Source of the DNA: Cenococcum geophilum 1.58 | Lineage: Eukaryota; Ascomycota; Dothideomycetes; Gloniales; Gloniaceae | DNA length: 64,000 nt | Reading direction: 5' to 3' | Assembly: GCA_001692895.1 (NCBI GenBank) | Contig: KV748194.1 | Span: forward strand, 2,352,746-2,416,745 | Shown here: piece by piece, positions 12,601-25,583 of the stretch | Position numbering within the stretch: the first letter of the stretch is position 1 | Layout of the letters: every line of letters starts with the position of its first letter | Position numbers and translations under genes: made by a program | Notes under the pieces: model-generated | Databases searched by the model: none | Told to the model about the DNA's origin: nothing | Seen by the model: the letters and a program-made list of their open reading frames with translations, nothing else

Positions 12601-15400
12601 TATACTATAGATATATATTTTTTAAGCATTCCCACTACTATTATCTATTTAGGTATTCTTCCGTAAGAAATCTTCCTAGTTAAAGTACTAAGTCCCCTTA
12701 GCTTTATACTTCTACTAGGTGCTAACTATATATATATTTAGCGTTTTAATATTTCGCCTTATCTAGTACCTAATATATCCTTACTAGGTACTTCTAGTTC
12801 TTATCTTTAGGTACTCTATATATATTACATATATTATTTACGTATACGATCTATACTAATATATAGTATACTTAGTGTTTTAGGTTAACTCTTAGCTCGT
12901 CTTTATTCTTAAGTTTAAACCTTTCTTATATTAATCTAAGCGTTACAACTTTATTTACAGGTACTAAGATTTACCTCTTACTCCTCTAGTCCTCTAATCG
13001 CTCCTTTAGATCTTTTAACGTCATAATTAAGGCTCCTTTAATGTAACTTATAGCCTTTTCTATAATTGGGTAGTTTTGGATAACTTTTTCGTCTAACTAC
13101 ATATAGAAATCTTTCCACTTATTATTATGCCTCTGCCTATACCACTTTTAGTATAGCTGCTAGAGTATATACGGCTTATCCGTAAGGAAGTATCTTCTTA
13201 TTACTGCGTTATAATAGCCCTTTATGTATTGTTCCTTAAACTAGGTTAGAATCTCTAAATCCTCTTCTTATTTTAGTTTAGTAAGCTACTTAGCTCTTAG
13301 TATACCTATCCTAGGCCTATTAGTAATTCTTTATATAGGTACTCTGTCCCTTATACGACCTAGTACGCTAGACCTCTTATCTAGTTTCTGCTTTTCCTAT
13401 AAGGTAATCCTTTCTCTAAATTCTTCTATGGTTTCTTTCTTTTCGCGTCTTATAAGTAGATCCTTAAAGTCTTCTTACTTCTTAATCTTATTAATAGTCC
13501 TTATTTATATCTTAAAATCTTAGTTCTATAGGATTCTTAATTCTAGGCTTGCTTCTAGCTTAAGCCTTACTCCTACCTTAGTCTAACTAGGCTTAGGTTT
13601 TCTTTTCTTATCTTAAAAGTCTTAAATCTTACTTATCTCGTCTTAAGAATCTTATGCCTATAGGAAACTCTATCCCGAGCTTATTTATATATTTTTAAAC
13701 TAAGCTATTACCCTACTCCATCGGTTCCTGTCTATTGTGGGTCCTTAGGTATACCTTATCTCATCTTAAGAATCTTAGTCGTCTTTTATCTCGTCTTAAG
13801 AATCTTAAGTCTTTGGCCTTTTACCTTTATTAAGTGATAAATTAGCACTAGCAGTTGTCTACTTACTTAGTCTCTATAAAACACTCTTCCTTTTATCTTA
13901 TAAAGCGATAAATACTATATCTAACGGTATTATAATTCCCGTTACTAAACCTTACTTTATAGTGGTCTCAGTCTCTACTTTTAATATAACTTCTTTAAGG
14001 TTTGCATATTCTTAGTAAACTACCTTTATCGCCTTATTATCTATAAATGTTTCGCCTATATTAAACTCGTTATCTTTAATATCCGGCCTACGTAATAGTT
14101 TGTTAGTTCCCTTATATTCTAAGGATTTTAGCTTTTATAGCCAATAGCTTACGCTATACTTAGCATCTTTATAAATTTAGTATACGTTATTATAACAAAA
14201 CGCGAAACTTCTAATTAAACACTCTTTTGTTCCTTGTAGTATACTATCGTTCCTCTATATATATATATCTTCTACTAGTCTAGTTCCCTTTATTATATAA
14301 TAATTCTAACTATCTTTATAATCCCTTACGAAATAACTTTATTTCCCGCAATTTATATAAGCTCTGTCCTTAAACCACTAACTTTACTATAGAGTTTGCC
14401 TAAACGTCTTTTGCTACTAAGATTCCTAGTTTAGCCTCTGCTCCTTAGTCCTGTAATTACTAGATTCTTAACCTCTAGATTTCTATATTTTTTTACTCTA
14501 TCTCTTATAGGCTTCTTTAGTACTACTTAGGTCTATTAGCTTTGCGCTATACTACGGTTTCTAATTTAGCTTTAGTTATTGCGTACTCTATATCTTATAC
14601 AACTATAGAACTCTATCCTAACCCCTCTTAGCCTATTCCCTTTGGTAGATCCGATTATTAATTTTAATTACTTAATCTATTAACTCCTATAGGGTATCCG
14701 TATCTTCTATTAGGATAATCGCGTCCTAGACTTTAGCCTCAAGTCCCTATTTATACTATGCTATAAGTGCCTTATTATTCCACTTAACTTATATAGCTAG
14801 TGTCTAGAACTGCGTTATATACTTAATTGCTAAGGTTTATTACGTAATATCTTAGAGTTTTCTTTCCGCTATAGTTACTACCTCTAGGTCTCTAAACATT
14901 TATATAAGTCGCTCTATAAACCCTTCCTAGCTTATAAACATAAATTATACTTCCTAATTAGTAGTTGTTATTCCATTTGCCTATATTTCTATAAGGTAAG
15001 GCTTAAACTATTTAAGTACTCTTCCTAACAGGAATAGTCCTGCATAGGCTATTCAATCCATAAATATTAGTAGCTTTGCCCCTTCTTATATAACTTTAAA
15101 GTGCATTTACGTAAGAAATCCTTTAAGTTTTAATTACTCCCCTAAGAATCTCTTAATTGATAGTAGCTTAATCCTTATTATACTAACCCTATTAATCCTT
15201 TCTTCTAACGCTGTATTGTTTATTATTAACTAGTTAACTATTTTTTATAGTTGTCTAACCGTCATAGGTTGATATAAGTTAATATCTGCTATACTAGTAT
15301 CACCTAACCTTAAAGTAGTTGCCGCCGTTAATAGCGTCATGGTGGCTGCTTTTGGTAGTATATTGTTTAACTTTCTATATTTAATACCGTAACTAGGTAG
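9691..15400 (-). mobile_element. Ty3/gypsy relic 1 (gag-protease-RT-RNase H-integrase)
   Basis: On the minus strand a gag-like start lies near 15,340 (MTLLTAATTLRLGDTSIADI...). A gypsy pol follows toward lower coordinates. The RT/RNase H hinge at about 11,130-11,210 reads FLGFYNYYRRFI, a hallmark of this superfamily. Integrase remains are at roughly 9,800-10,600. The sequence is extremely AT-rich and every frame is broken by stops, consistent with RIP. I could not define LTRs at either end, so the limits are approximate. Confidence 0.72.
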
Positions 15401-15839
15401 TAATTATATAATAGAACCTTATAGTAAGTACTACAATAGGCTTATTATTAGGCTAGGTATATAAGTGATATAAATTAAAGTTAACAGCGTAATAATAACT
15501 AGTAGAGTAGTTGCCTAATAAATTAACTCTAATTGTATTCTAAGAATCACTATAAGGAAGGAACTATCTAGGTAGGGACTAAGGGTCCTTAAATACACAA
15601 CNNTACTCCTATAAAATCCTTCTTATATATAATATACGTATACTCTATCTACTCTATTACGGATTATATAGATCCTATAGATTATATAGATCATATTATA
15701 TAACCTTAGTTACCATTTCTTATTACATAGCTCCACCGGTTTTATCCTAAACTATACCTATATTAACCAACTAGCTTCTTCTAACTCTTCTTTAAGTAGT
15801 CATAATATTGTACTTAAAGCGTCCGTAACACTTTTATTT
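15401..15839. other. AT-rich unassigned segment with unresolved bases
   Basis: This segment contains two N bases at 15,602-15,603, so the assembly may be joined or uncertain here. No reading frame or repeat boundary is recognisable. It lies between two different gypsy relics and may hold decayed LTR sequence. Confidence 0.35.
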
Positions 15840-17549
15840 ATCTCCCTTTTTAATATAAATCCTATAGTACGTATTATAAAGATCTAGCTTTATAAATATC
15901 TTTACATAGCTAAGCCTATTAAAGAGCTCGCTAACTAGCGGTAGGGGGTACCGATTTTTAATTATAATCTTATTTAGGCGTCTATAGTCAACGTATAGCC
16001 ATATTATACTATCTACTTTCGGTATAAAGAGGATAGGCGCTTTAGTAGGCGACTTATTAGGCCTAATCTAGCCCTTTTTAAGAGCACTATCTAGGTACTC
16101 TTATAAGATCTATAACTCTTTCTATAAGAGGTTATAGAGGGGCATTTATAATGGCGTCTTACCTTCTTCTAAGTCGATTGTATAGTTATACTTAGAGTTC
16201 TACGGTAGCATACTTACTAACTTATTAGAGAAAACATTAATTTCCTCCTTATATACCTTTAGTAGGCTAGGGGCTATAAAGGTCGAAGTAACTATTATAT
16301 AGTAGTGTACTTCCGGGAGCTAGTGGAGAGAAGGGTATAGCCGGTATACGTTTCGTAGGTATACTCGCATTAAGAGTATATACAGCTCTGCTATAGTATA
16401 CTTAATAGTTTTAGGGTTTTGATCACCTCCCCCTTATATATAGGTAATCTACGCTAGCACTAAAGGGTCTCCACGGGTACTTACTGCCAGTGACGGTAGG
16501 TCCTCTACTATATTTATAACCGGTATCTCTACGTCTAAAGGGTCTATATAGGTACTCGCTACTAGTAATAATAGGTCCTCTATTATATTTACAACTAATA
16601 TAAAAAAGGAGTCTTCTAGCTATAGTAAATAGACTATTTTACTAGCCTTAATATCTACCAGGAAAGCGTTAAGGGTGGCTATTTAGAGGCGTTTAGGGTC
16701 TAAAGTACCCTAAATAAACTATTTAGAACGGAAGCTAATTAATAAATCTGCTTCCGCGAGCCAATCCCATTTAAGAACTATATTATAACTATTAAATAAG
16801 CCGCCCTAAAAGGTCTACAGGCTAATAGTATAAGAAGTACCCTAGAAGTCGCTAGTAGTAACCGTTAGATTATAAGTATCCTAGATTATTATCTAGTTAC
16901 TATTAAGAAAACGTATAATAGGTTTACGTAAATATAGCGCGTAGTATATAGGCAGGTTAAATTTATAGACAATATCTTAATTAATAAGGTTAATTTAGTA
17001 CCTATTATTATATAAAGCATATAGGCGGACTTCGCCCTAGGGTATATCTATCGCAATATATACTATAATGCGTTTCTTCCCTCCCTCTATATTAGGCCCT
17101 AGTTGCAGTTAAGAGAGATATACTACTAGGGCTTTAGGTTTTCCGAAGCCTAAGCTAACTTCTCTTTATTAGCCTACTTCTAGTATTCCTTATAGTGGCC
17201 ACCTGCGGTCCTTTAACTTGCCTATATAGCACTAGCGTCTAAGGGGTCCCCTAAGCTATTTAGCTTTTAGGTAGTTTCCCTAGGAGTTTACTTAAAAAAG
17301 CGTTACCCTTTTTAGGTTCTGTTCCCTAAGCCTAACTCTATAAAGCCTATGCTATAACCGCGCTTTATACGCGATAATTTGCCGCTACCACTTACGCAAT
17401 CTTCCGTAAGCTTTATAATATTAAGTAATTACTCTATATAGCAAATTTCATTAAAGAGGTCTTTAGTGGTTTTCACCCATTAGGCAAAGTTCTGGCGGAA
17501 GAGCTCTACTTATAGGTAGGCTGGGAGATATAAAAACTAAAAGTCTACC
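15840..17549 (-). mobile_element. Ty3/gypsy family 2, copy A, downstream part
   Basis: This is a minus-strand relic. Around 15,900-16,040 the reverse transcriptase reads VDYRRLNKIIIKNRYPLP followed by a SELFNRLSYVKIFIKLDL-type block, unmistakably gypsy. Protease-like sequence lies near 16,850-16,990, and the tail of gag runs to 17,549. The element is interrupted at 17,549 by Copia-2 and resumes at 22,905. A second copy of the gag part lies at 23,961-25,583. The RT is cut short near 15,840. Confidence 0.75.
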
Positions 17550-17811
17550 TATCGACCTAAATCGAAGTTCCTTACTACCATCGTAATACTGTCTGACGAC
17601 CTAGATCGTCTATACGAACTATGTCTCAGTTGTCTCGTATCTTGAGCTCGTATATCTTATCGAACGTCTCATTACCTGTTTCTCTTAACTATGACCTACT
17701 ATATAACGACGTCGTCGTCATTGTATTTGGGACCTATCTGATGTATATAAGAGAGCTTTTAGAGCCCTCTTTAATAAAACAGAGTTCTCATTCCTGATCG
17801 TCCGTTTAACA
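17550..17811 (+). repeat. Copia-2 5' LTR
   Basis: This is a 262-bp repeat, same length as the copy at 22,643-22,904. It starts TATCGACC (TGTTAACC in the partner) and ends CGTTTAACA. The 5-bp target duplication CTACC precedes it at 17,545-17,549 and follows the other LTR at 22,905-22,909. A TATA-like stretch and an AATAAA signal near the end fit LTR promoter and polyadenylation roles. Confidence 0.94.
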
Positions 17812-20800
17812 GTTATAAGCCTAGGCCGTCTACTNCATNATCTTTAATTCNAAAGCCTTTATTCCCATTNATTTNAATTATTATCTTAATNNTAGATAAC
17901 TACCCANAATNACTTCTTAACAAGAAACCCCTCCCGTTATTATATTATCCGTTATCCTTATAAGCCTAAATAATTAGGATAAATGGATTAAGGTTATTAA
18001 GTTAAAAGCAAATAATAATTATCTCTAGAAGTATGTTAACCTATTAACACCTAAGACCAATCTGCTATAGCTTAAAGAACCTATTCATGCCTTATCTAAG
18101 GATGCTAATAGCTAGGGGAAGACGAAGCTCGCGGACCTAGATAAGGAGGAGAAGGAGGAGCTCTATACGCTTAAAGCCAACTATAGGGACAATATAAAGC
18201 TATACAGAAAACAGTTATTAGCTCTTAATACGTTGCGCAGCCATATCCTAAGCTCTATCTTACGTACCTACCTTATCTATACGTTTAAATGCACCACCAC
18301 TTATAACGTCTTGGTATCTCTTAAGAAGAGAATTGCTCCAACTAACCACGCCCAAAAGCTTTAAATAGCCACTTAATATATAAGGCTTAAGAAGGCGCCT
18401 CAAAACTAGAACTTTAAGATCTAGTTATAAGAGTGGGAGAAGGTATACACTAAATGCAAGGAGCAAGCTCTACCTAAGGTAGATAGTAATCGTTCGGTAA
18501 AAGACTTCGCGTATATAGTTAAATTAATCACACCAAGCTAGTTAGAATATTGGAAGAACAAGCTTAATAAGCGTAAGTGGGAGAAGAAGACGCTTCCTAC
18601 CTTTTTTGAACTGGTTAAAATATACTAAAACTACCGTCATACAGACCTTGCCTAGAAGGGCAAAACCCCATAAGGAGGATCATTCGGAGTCACCTTTAAA
18701 GACAACTCACTAAATTTAAAGCCTAAATTAAAGCCTTAATCGTCAGCAGATGAGTAGAAGAAGGAGAGGCAACCACCGCTAAAGTGCCTATGCGGAAAAC
18801 GTCACTACTTTAACAAGTGCTGGTATATCATAGAGTTAATTCCTTACCTATTGTGGTTTAAACTAAGTAACGAAATTTAGAAGAAGGTGGATAAGAAGAT
18901 TGCTAATGCGACGCCCAAAATTAAGGCTCATATTAAGCAAATTAAAAAGGATAATTAAGCTAATAAGGACGATCGAGCCAACAAAAAGCTAAAGGAAGGT
19001 AGCAATTAGAGCTTATAAGGGCCTACTAAAAACTTTACAGTTTATTATATAAAATCCAACAATATGACTTCCAATTACGAGCTTCGCGATAGTGTGATTC
19101 TTAACTTAGAAACCAGCCTATATATCTTTAACGATAGAGCCAGGTTTATTAGCGATATCGAGCCTATATTAGAACGCGTCTACATAGGCTCGTATATAGA
19201 AGAAATTATAGGCTATAGTATAGCTGCAGTCACAATTAATAACCTAAAAGGGAAGAGATAGATACAGCTCTTAGGAGCAGCCTTTATACCAGGCTTCTAT
19301 ACTAACTTAGTATATCTTAATAAGCTTAATAATAAGGGAGTCTACTAGAACAACAAAGAAAACACTCTCTTCTATAGCGACGACAAGACGTACGCCTACT
19401 ATGGCCGCCACTATAGTTAAAACACTATTAAATATAATAAGCTAAAAAGTAACTCATCTAAGGCTTTATTTGCGACTTAATTAAAGCTAATAAAGCATTT
19501 ATTAAAGCCTCTACTAAATTAGGCAGAAGGCTATATATAGCACTAGCGAATAGGCTATATAGGAAAAGACGCGATTAAGTAACTACCTTAGTTAGTAATA
19601 GGCGCGATTATAAAAGGCCTAATGACGGTAGAATGTAAATTGTATAGAGTAAGTAAAGCTTATAAGGTGGTATCTAGAAGACCTCTAATTTAATTACTAG
19701 TTCCTTTCTATAAAATCCACCTTAATTTAATACCCGGAATAGTCGCATTTAATAGCAATAAGTACGCGGTATACTTCCTTAATAACGCGACGCGAATAAA
19801 TAAGGTAGAGACGATGGCTAAGAAGTCGTCCCTTACCCAAATTATTATTAAATATTGCAATATTATCGAACAATAATATGGCTTTAAGGTAGCCATTATC
19901 TATATAGATGGAGAGACGTCTCTTACAGGCGAATTTAAGGAATAGGCAGCTAAATAAGGAATTAGTATCAAAAGATCAGCACCTAATACTTAATCATAAA
20001 ACGGTCCAGCGGAATAATCTAGGGGGGTGATTATACAAAAGGCTCAGTATATAAGAATTAAGGCTTATCTACTAGAGGAGCTATATTCTAAAGTTTATAA
20101 AGCAGCTGCCTATCTACTTAATTAAACGCCTAGTAGAAGACTTAGGTAAAAGATACCGTTTAAGAGAATCTAGTTAGCTATAGGTATATTACTACTAAAA
20201 CCAAATATAGGCCACCTATAAGTCTACGGCTGTAGGGCTTACCCTCTTAAGTATAATATTCTACGCCTAAATAAGCTCGCGCTAAGGGCCTATATAGGAT
20301 ATCTGGTAGGATATAATTTAACAAATATATTCCAAATCTATATTTCTAGTTAAAAGAAGGTTATAAGAACCAAAGACGTGAAGTTTAATAAGCGGTTACT
20401 CTATAATAACTTACAGCTAGATCTAGTAAATATACTCCAAGTTAGAACTAACTAAATGTTAAAAGTTATTAATGTTTATTAAATATAGGATCTCTAAGAC
20501 GAATTAGAATCGTTATTTAACAAAAGTAATAAGACTTAAGACGAGATTTAAGTTAACACCAAAGGGAAACGATAGGTAGAATCTAGTAGAAATAAGAAAG
20601 AGCCTAATATTAAAAGTAGTAAGTAATAAGATTTAAGCTCTAAAGATGACTTAGCTTTAGGGCTTCCTACTTTAAATAAGATACTAGAACCTAACTTACC
20701 AGAGCCTCCATTACCGTCCTTAAATACCTCGGTAAAGAAGCCGCACTATATCCTAGTTCTAACCAATAAAGCTAAGCTAAAGAAGAAAATTAATGGCGAT

Positions 20801-22642
20801 ATAGGAGAGCAAAATGTGGTTAAAGGAAAGAGACTTAAAGGATAATTAAAGATCTACGTAGGCTTTCTTGCTAACGTCACTAACTAGAGCCTTCCAGCTT
20901 AAAGATCAGCCTTTAATATAGGGCTCACATTTCATAAAAAGCTGTACCGCGATTAGCTCCTACCGCCGCCTAGGAATTAAAAGGAGCTTTAAAGACATTA
21001 ATATAAGAAAGAGTTTGCGGCTACTGCCTAAAAGAAATATACGGACCTTTAAAATTAAGGAACATTTTAAGTCATTAATAAGACGATCTATACTAAAACA
21101 GTGCCTATCATCTAGGTATTTATATATAAGACTAATATTAACGGATATCTAATAAGGTTTAAAGCTTATCTTTATATATAAGGTAATCTATAAGAGTTAG
21201 TTTACAAGGATACCTATACCGTAACTTTAGCAGCAAGATCGTTTAGAGCCTTAATAGCTATTATTACAATATTTAACCTAGACTACTAGCAAGGTAACGC
21301 TATTAATGCATTCGCAAATAGCGTAATTAATAAGGTTATATATATTAAGTATCCAGATAGATTTTTAATTAAGGGCAAGTGCCTACTTCTCTAAAGAGCC
21401 CTCTATGGATTAAGGCGATTACCTCTACTATAGCATAGTAACTTAACAATAACGCTAAAAAAGAAAGGCTTAAAGCTAGTAGCGGAGAAGCCTTGCCTAT
21501 ATCACAACGATTAGCTAATAGTCTTCTTCTACATCGATAATATTACAGCTACATTTAGGAAGAAAGACCTACTTAAGCTCTAAACCTTTAAGGAGCACCT
21601 TATAAGAAAGTATGAGATAAAGGACCTAGGTGACCTTACCTAGTTTTTAGGAATTTAAATTATCCGCGATAGAAAGAATAGGAAGCTTTAGCTTAGCTAG
21701 GATTCCTATATTAACAAAATTATAATAAGCTTTAAAGTTAAAGATTATCGCAAGATATATATACTAATGGGTATTAAGGAACTTAAGCCTAATCCAGAGC
21801 AAGCCTCTAAGTAGGATACCTACGCCTATTAGAGGAAAGTCGGATCTATACTCTATATAGCTAATATCACTTATTTAGATATAGCGAGAACAGTAAGTAA
21901 GCTATTAGAATTCTTATAAAATCCGTTACTAATTTATAACGTAGCTACTATAAAGGCAATTGCCTACCTTAATTAAACCAAGACTCTTACAATTAAGTAC
22001 TTAAAGGAGAATATAATAAACCAGATCTTCACAAGGGCTAATAATGTATTGTTTAGCGACAACCTAGTGAGTAGAAAGAGCATAGAAGGTTATCTATTTA
22101 CCTTATTTAAAGGGCTAATTAACTAGCAATCTACGAAGCAGAAGTTAGTAATAAAATTAAGCACGGAAGTAGAGCTCTTAGCCCTATCGCATGCAGCTAC
22201 CAAGTTAATTTAGTAGCAGCAATTCTTTAAAGAAATTGGATTTAACCCCAATGAGAAGTAAACGATATATTGCAATAACCTATAGACAATTTAACTACTT
22301 ACTAAAAGCAACGCGGAGCTTAACACTAAGCTTTAACACGTTAATATCTATCACCACTAGCTCCGCCAGGAAGTTTATAAAGGAAGCATTAATATCAAAT
22401 GGGTGCCTACTGCGGACATAACAGCAGACGGCCTAACAAAGGCTCTACCTCATCAAAAGCACGAGACGTTCGTTCAGCAATTGAACCTCATTAATATTAA
22501 GGATCTAATTTAATTTAATTTAAATAATATTTGGGCAAGGTAAATATATAGAGGATTTCCTTTAACTTAACACCAAATTGCTATCGTAACTTTTTAGTAT
22601 TTTCTACAGCAGCCTAGAAGGCTCTGTGCAGCTGGGGGGGTG
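17812..22642 (+). mobile_element. Copia-2 retrotransposon body (gag-pol relic)
   Basis: This is a plus-strand Ty1/copia element. Just after the 5' LTR the stretch GTTATAAGCCTAGG matches the presumed primer-binding site of Copia-1. Gag ends with a zinc knuckle near 18,780-18,830 (CLCGKRHYFNKC). The integrase core spans about 19,720-20,400. Reverse transcriptase spans about 21,130-21,770, where the usual YVDD-type site reads FYIDN, a D-to-N change expected from RIP. RNase H remains lie at about 21,850-22,500. A G-run at 22,634-22,642 serves as the polypurine tract. Stops in every frame show the element is dead. Nine N bases fall between 17,835 and 17,911. Confidence 0.9.
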
Positions 22643-22904
22643 TGTTAACCTGAATCGAAGTTCCTTACTACCATCGTAATACTGTCTGACGACCTAGATC
22701 GTCTATACGAACTATATCTCAGTTGTCTCGTATCTTGAGCTCATATATCTCATCAAACGTCTCATTACCTATTTCTCTTAACTATGACCTACTACATGAC
22801 GACGTTGTCGTCATTGTATTTGGGACCTACCTGATGTATATAAGAGAGCTTCTAGAGCCCTCTTTAATAAAACAGAGTTCTCATTCCTGATCGTCCGTTC
22901 AACA
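22643..22904 (+). repeat. Copia-2 3' LTR
   Basis: This is a 262-bp partner of 17,550-17,811. It starts TGTTAACC and ends GTTCAACA, then CTACC (22,905-22,909) repeats the 5-bp target duplication. Differences from the other LTR are transitions. Confidence 0.94.
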
Positions 22905-23960
22905 CTACCTATTATTTAGGACTAACAAAAGGGGTATATAAGAAGAGGTCCTCTAAGCTATATATATAGGCTAGGAAGACATTAAACCTCTAGTTCTCCT
23001 TTATAATAGCCGTATAGTATATTATAGCATTATTAAAGCGTCTTACTATAGGGTTCCTAATCTGGTCTTAGACTATAGTCTTAAATTTATCCTATAGTAA
23101 AGGACCCTTATTCTTAGTGCCTAACCAGCAATAAACTAGTTAGGTAATTATCTTCTCTTTTATAAAACCTTTAATGGCCTAGCGCGTACGTCGCTTATAG
23201 TTATAGTTAGCGTCATTAACCTTAAATTAGTTCTTAACTACGGCAATTTACCAGTTAAAATGCTGTTAAGTAGTACCGCTAATATTAGGTAGTAACTTCT
23301 TAACTAGGGCGTTAAGATTTATTTAGCGTATATGTTTACTACGTAACTTATACTCTTTACTAAAGAGGTAACGGGAGGGCTTTATTAAATTGATAATACT
23401 CTATAAGTTAGCTATTTTCTTAGCTAGCTTATCTAGCTCCTTTATATTAGCGGTATTAAGTAGAACGCTAGTAACCTTACTAAGCTTCTATTAAGCCTAT
23501 ATATATAAGTTAAACTAGTTTCTAGCGTTTATAGATATTTAATTGGTTTAAATTTTAGAAAATGGCTTAAATACTACTAGTATACTTTTAGCGGTTTCGT
23601 CTATACTAGATCCTAAGGCATTCTACGGTCGCATCGCCAGTGTATTACCGTTAGGTATAGGCGTTGGTTTTCTTTTTAAAGGCATTATAGAAAAATTAAA
23701 CCGGCTATCCTCCTAAGGGGATTGGTAAGGATTTAAATATAAGGTAAAGATATAGATAGGGAGTCTAATAATAGAATAATAGGTATATTATATAGACAGA
23801 GACGAATCCTTAAGGGAAAAGGAGGAGTCTGTATATAAGGTAGGAAGGGTTTTCCCTAGGCATATATAGCGCACGTACCTTACGGGTAAGTCACCCCTAA
23901 GTTATTTTAGGGTCGCCTATACCTTACGGCTATATAACTATCTACTTAGGTTTTACCTAA
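22905..23960 (-). mobile_element. Ty3/gypsy family 2, copy A, upstream part (gag)
   Basis: This is the continuation of the element at 15,840-17,549 after the Copia-2 insertion. On the minus strand a gag start lies near 23,690 (MPLKRKPTPIPNGNTLAMRP, then a stop), followed by a helical gag-like reading with stops. The 23,700-23,960 stretch upstream of the gag start may hold the leader or 5' LTR, but I could not pair it with a second LTR. Confidence 0.68.
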
Positions 23961-25583
23961 TATAAGTTAAACTTATAAATAATATCTTAATTAATAAGGT
24001 TAATTTGGCACTTATTATTATATAAAGTATATAGGCGGACTTTGCCCTAAGGTGTATTTATTATAATATATACTATCCCTTACAACGTCAAAATGGGTTG
24101 TTAGGTTATCGATAAGAACCAACTAATTAGATTAGCCGAATTCGGTGCCCGTACTTAGAAAATAGTGGTGTTCCCGCACGGACTACTTACTTTGACGACC
24201 CTGACGTTGCAAGGGATAATGCGTTTCTTCTCTCCCTCTATATTAAGCCCTAGTAATAGTTAAAAGAGATACGCTACTAGGGCTTTAGGTTTTCCAAAGG
24301 CCGAGCTAACTTCTCTTTATTAGCCTGCTTTTAGTATTTCTTATAGTAGCCGCCTATGGTCCTTTAACTCGCGTATATAGTATTAGCGTCTAGGGGGTCC
24401 CCTAAGCCATCTAGCTTTTAGGTAATCTCCCTAGAAGTTTACTTAAAGTATTGCCCTTTTTAGGTTCTATTCCCTAAACCTAACTCTATAAAGCCTATAC
24501 TACGACCACGCTTTATATATAATAATTTACTACTACTACTTACGCGATCTTCCGCAAGCTTTATAGTATTAAGTAATTACTTTATATAGCGGATTTTATT
24601 AAAAAGGTCCTTAGTAGTTCTTACCTATTAGGCGAAGTTCTATTAGAAGAGCTCTACTTATAGGTAGGCTAGGAGATATAAAAACTAAAAGTCTACCTAT
24701 TATTTAGGATTAATAAAAGGGGTATATAAGAAGAGGTCCTCTAAGCTATATATATAGGCTAGGAAGACATTAAACCTCTAATTCTTCTTTATAATAGCCG
24801 TATAGTATATTATAGTGTTATTAAAGCGTCTTACTATAGGGTTCCTAATCTAGTCTTAGACTATAGTCTTAAACTTATCCTATAGTAAAGGACTTTTATT
24901 CTTAGTACCTAACTGGCAATAAACTAGTTAGGTAATTGTCTTTTCTTTTATAAGACCTTTAATGGCCTAGTATATGCGTTGCTTATAGTTATAGTTAGCG
25001 TTATTAACCTTAAATTGGTTCTTAACTGCGGCGATCTACTAGTTAAAATGCTGTTAAGTAGTACCGCTAATATTAGGTAGTAACTTCTTAACTAGGGCGT
25101 TGAGATTTATTTAGCGTATGCGTTTGCTATATAACTTATACTCTTTATTAAAAAGGTAACAGGAGGGCTTTATTAAATCGATAATACTTTATAAGTTAGC
25201 TATTTTCTTAGCCAGCTTATCTAGCTCCTTTATATTAGTGGTATTAGGTAAAACACTAGTAACCTTACTAAGCTTTTATTAAGCCTAGATATATAAGTTA
25301 AACTAGTCTTTAGCGTTTATAAATATTTAATTATTTTAATGTTTAGGAGGTGGCTTAGATACTACTAGTATACTTTTAGTGGTTTCATCTACACTAAATC
25401 CTAAGGCGTTTTACGGTCATATCGCTAGCGTATTACCGTTAAGTATAGTCATTAGTTTTTTTTAAGAGGTATTATAGAGAAATTAAACCAGCTATCCTCC
25501 TAAGGGGATTAGTAAGGATTTAAATGTAAGGTAAGGATATAGATAGGGAGTCTAATAATAGAATAATAGGTATATTATTAATT
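23961..25583 (-). mobile_element. Ty3/gypsy family 2, copy B (gag fragment)
   Basis: This minus-strand copy is collinear with copy A: the segment around 24,230-24,700 matches 17,070-17,549, and 24,700-25,570 matches 22,910-23,770. Differences are overwhelmingly transitions. The gag start codon near 25,475 has become ATA. Copy B is truncated at about 23,961 within the protease region and lies directly behind copy A. It lacks Copia-2, so it preserves the empty site at about 24,695. It carries a small MITE at 24,076-24,216. Confidence 0.72.
24076..24216. mobile_element. 141-bp MITE with TCCCTT termini and TA flanks
   Basis: The segment begins TCCCTTACAACGTCA and ends with the complement of TCCCTTGCAACGTCA, a 15-bp terminal inverted repeat with one transition. 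TA dinucleotides flank it (24,074-24,075 and 24,217-24,218), as for Tc1/mariner-type elements. The matching position in gypsy copy A (near 17,067) lacks it. It has no coding capacity. An internal motif, GGTGTTCCCGCACGGACTAC, recurs near 33,763 in inverted orientation. Confidence 0.82.

Noticed and set aside
19064-19261. Short open frame in the AT-rich block
   Set aside because: It is the surviving piece of the Copia-2 gag-pol region (protease area), not an independent gene.
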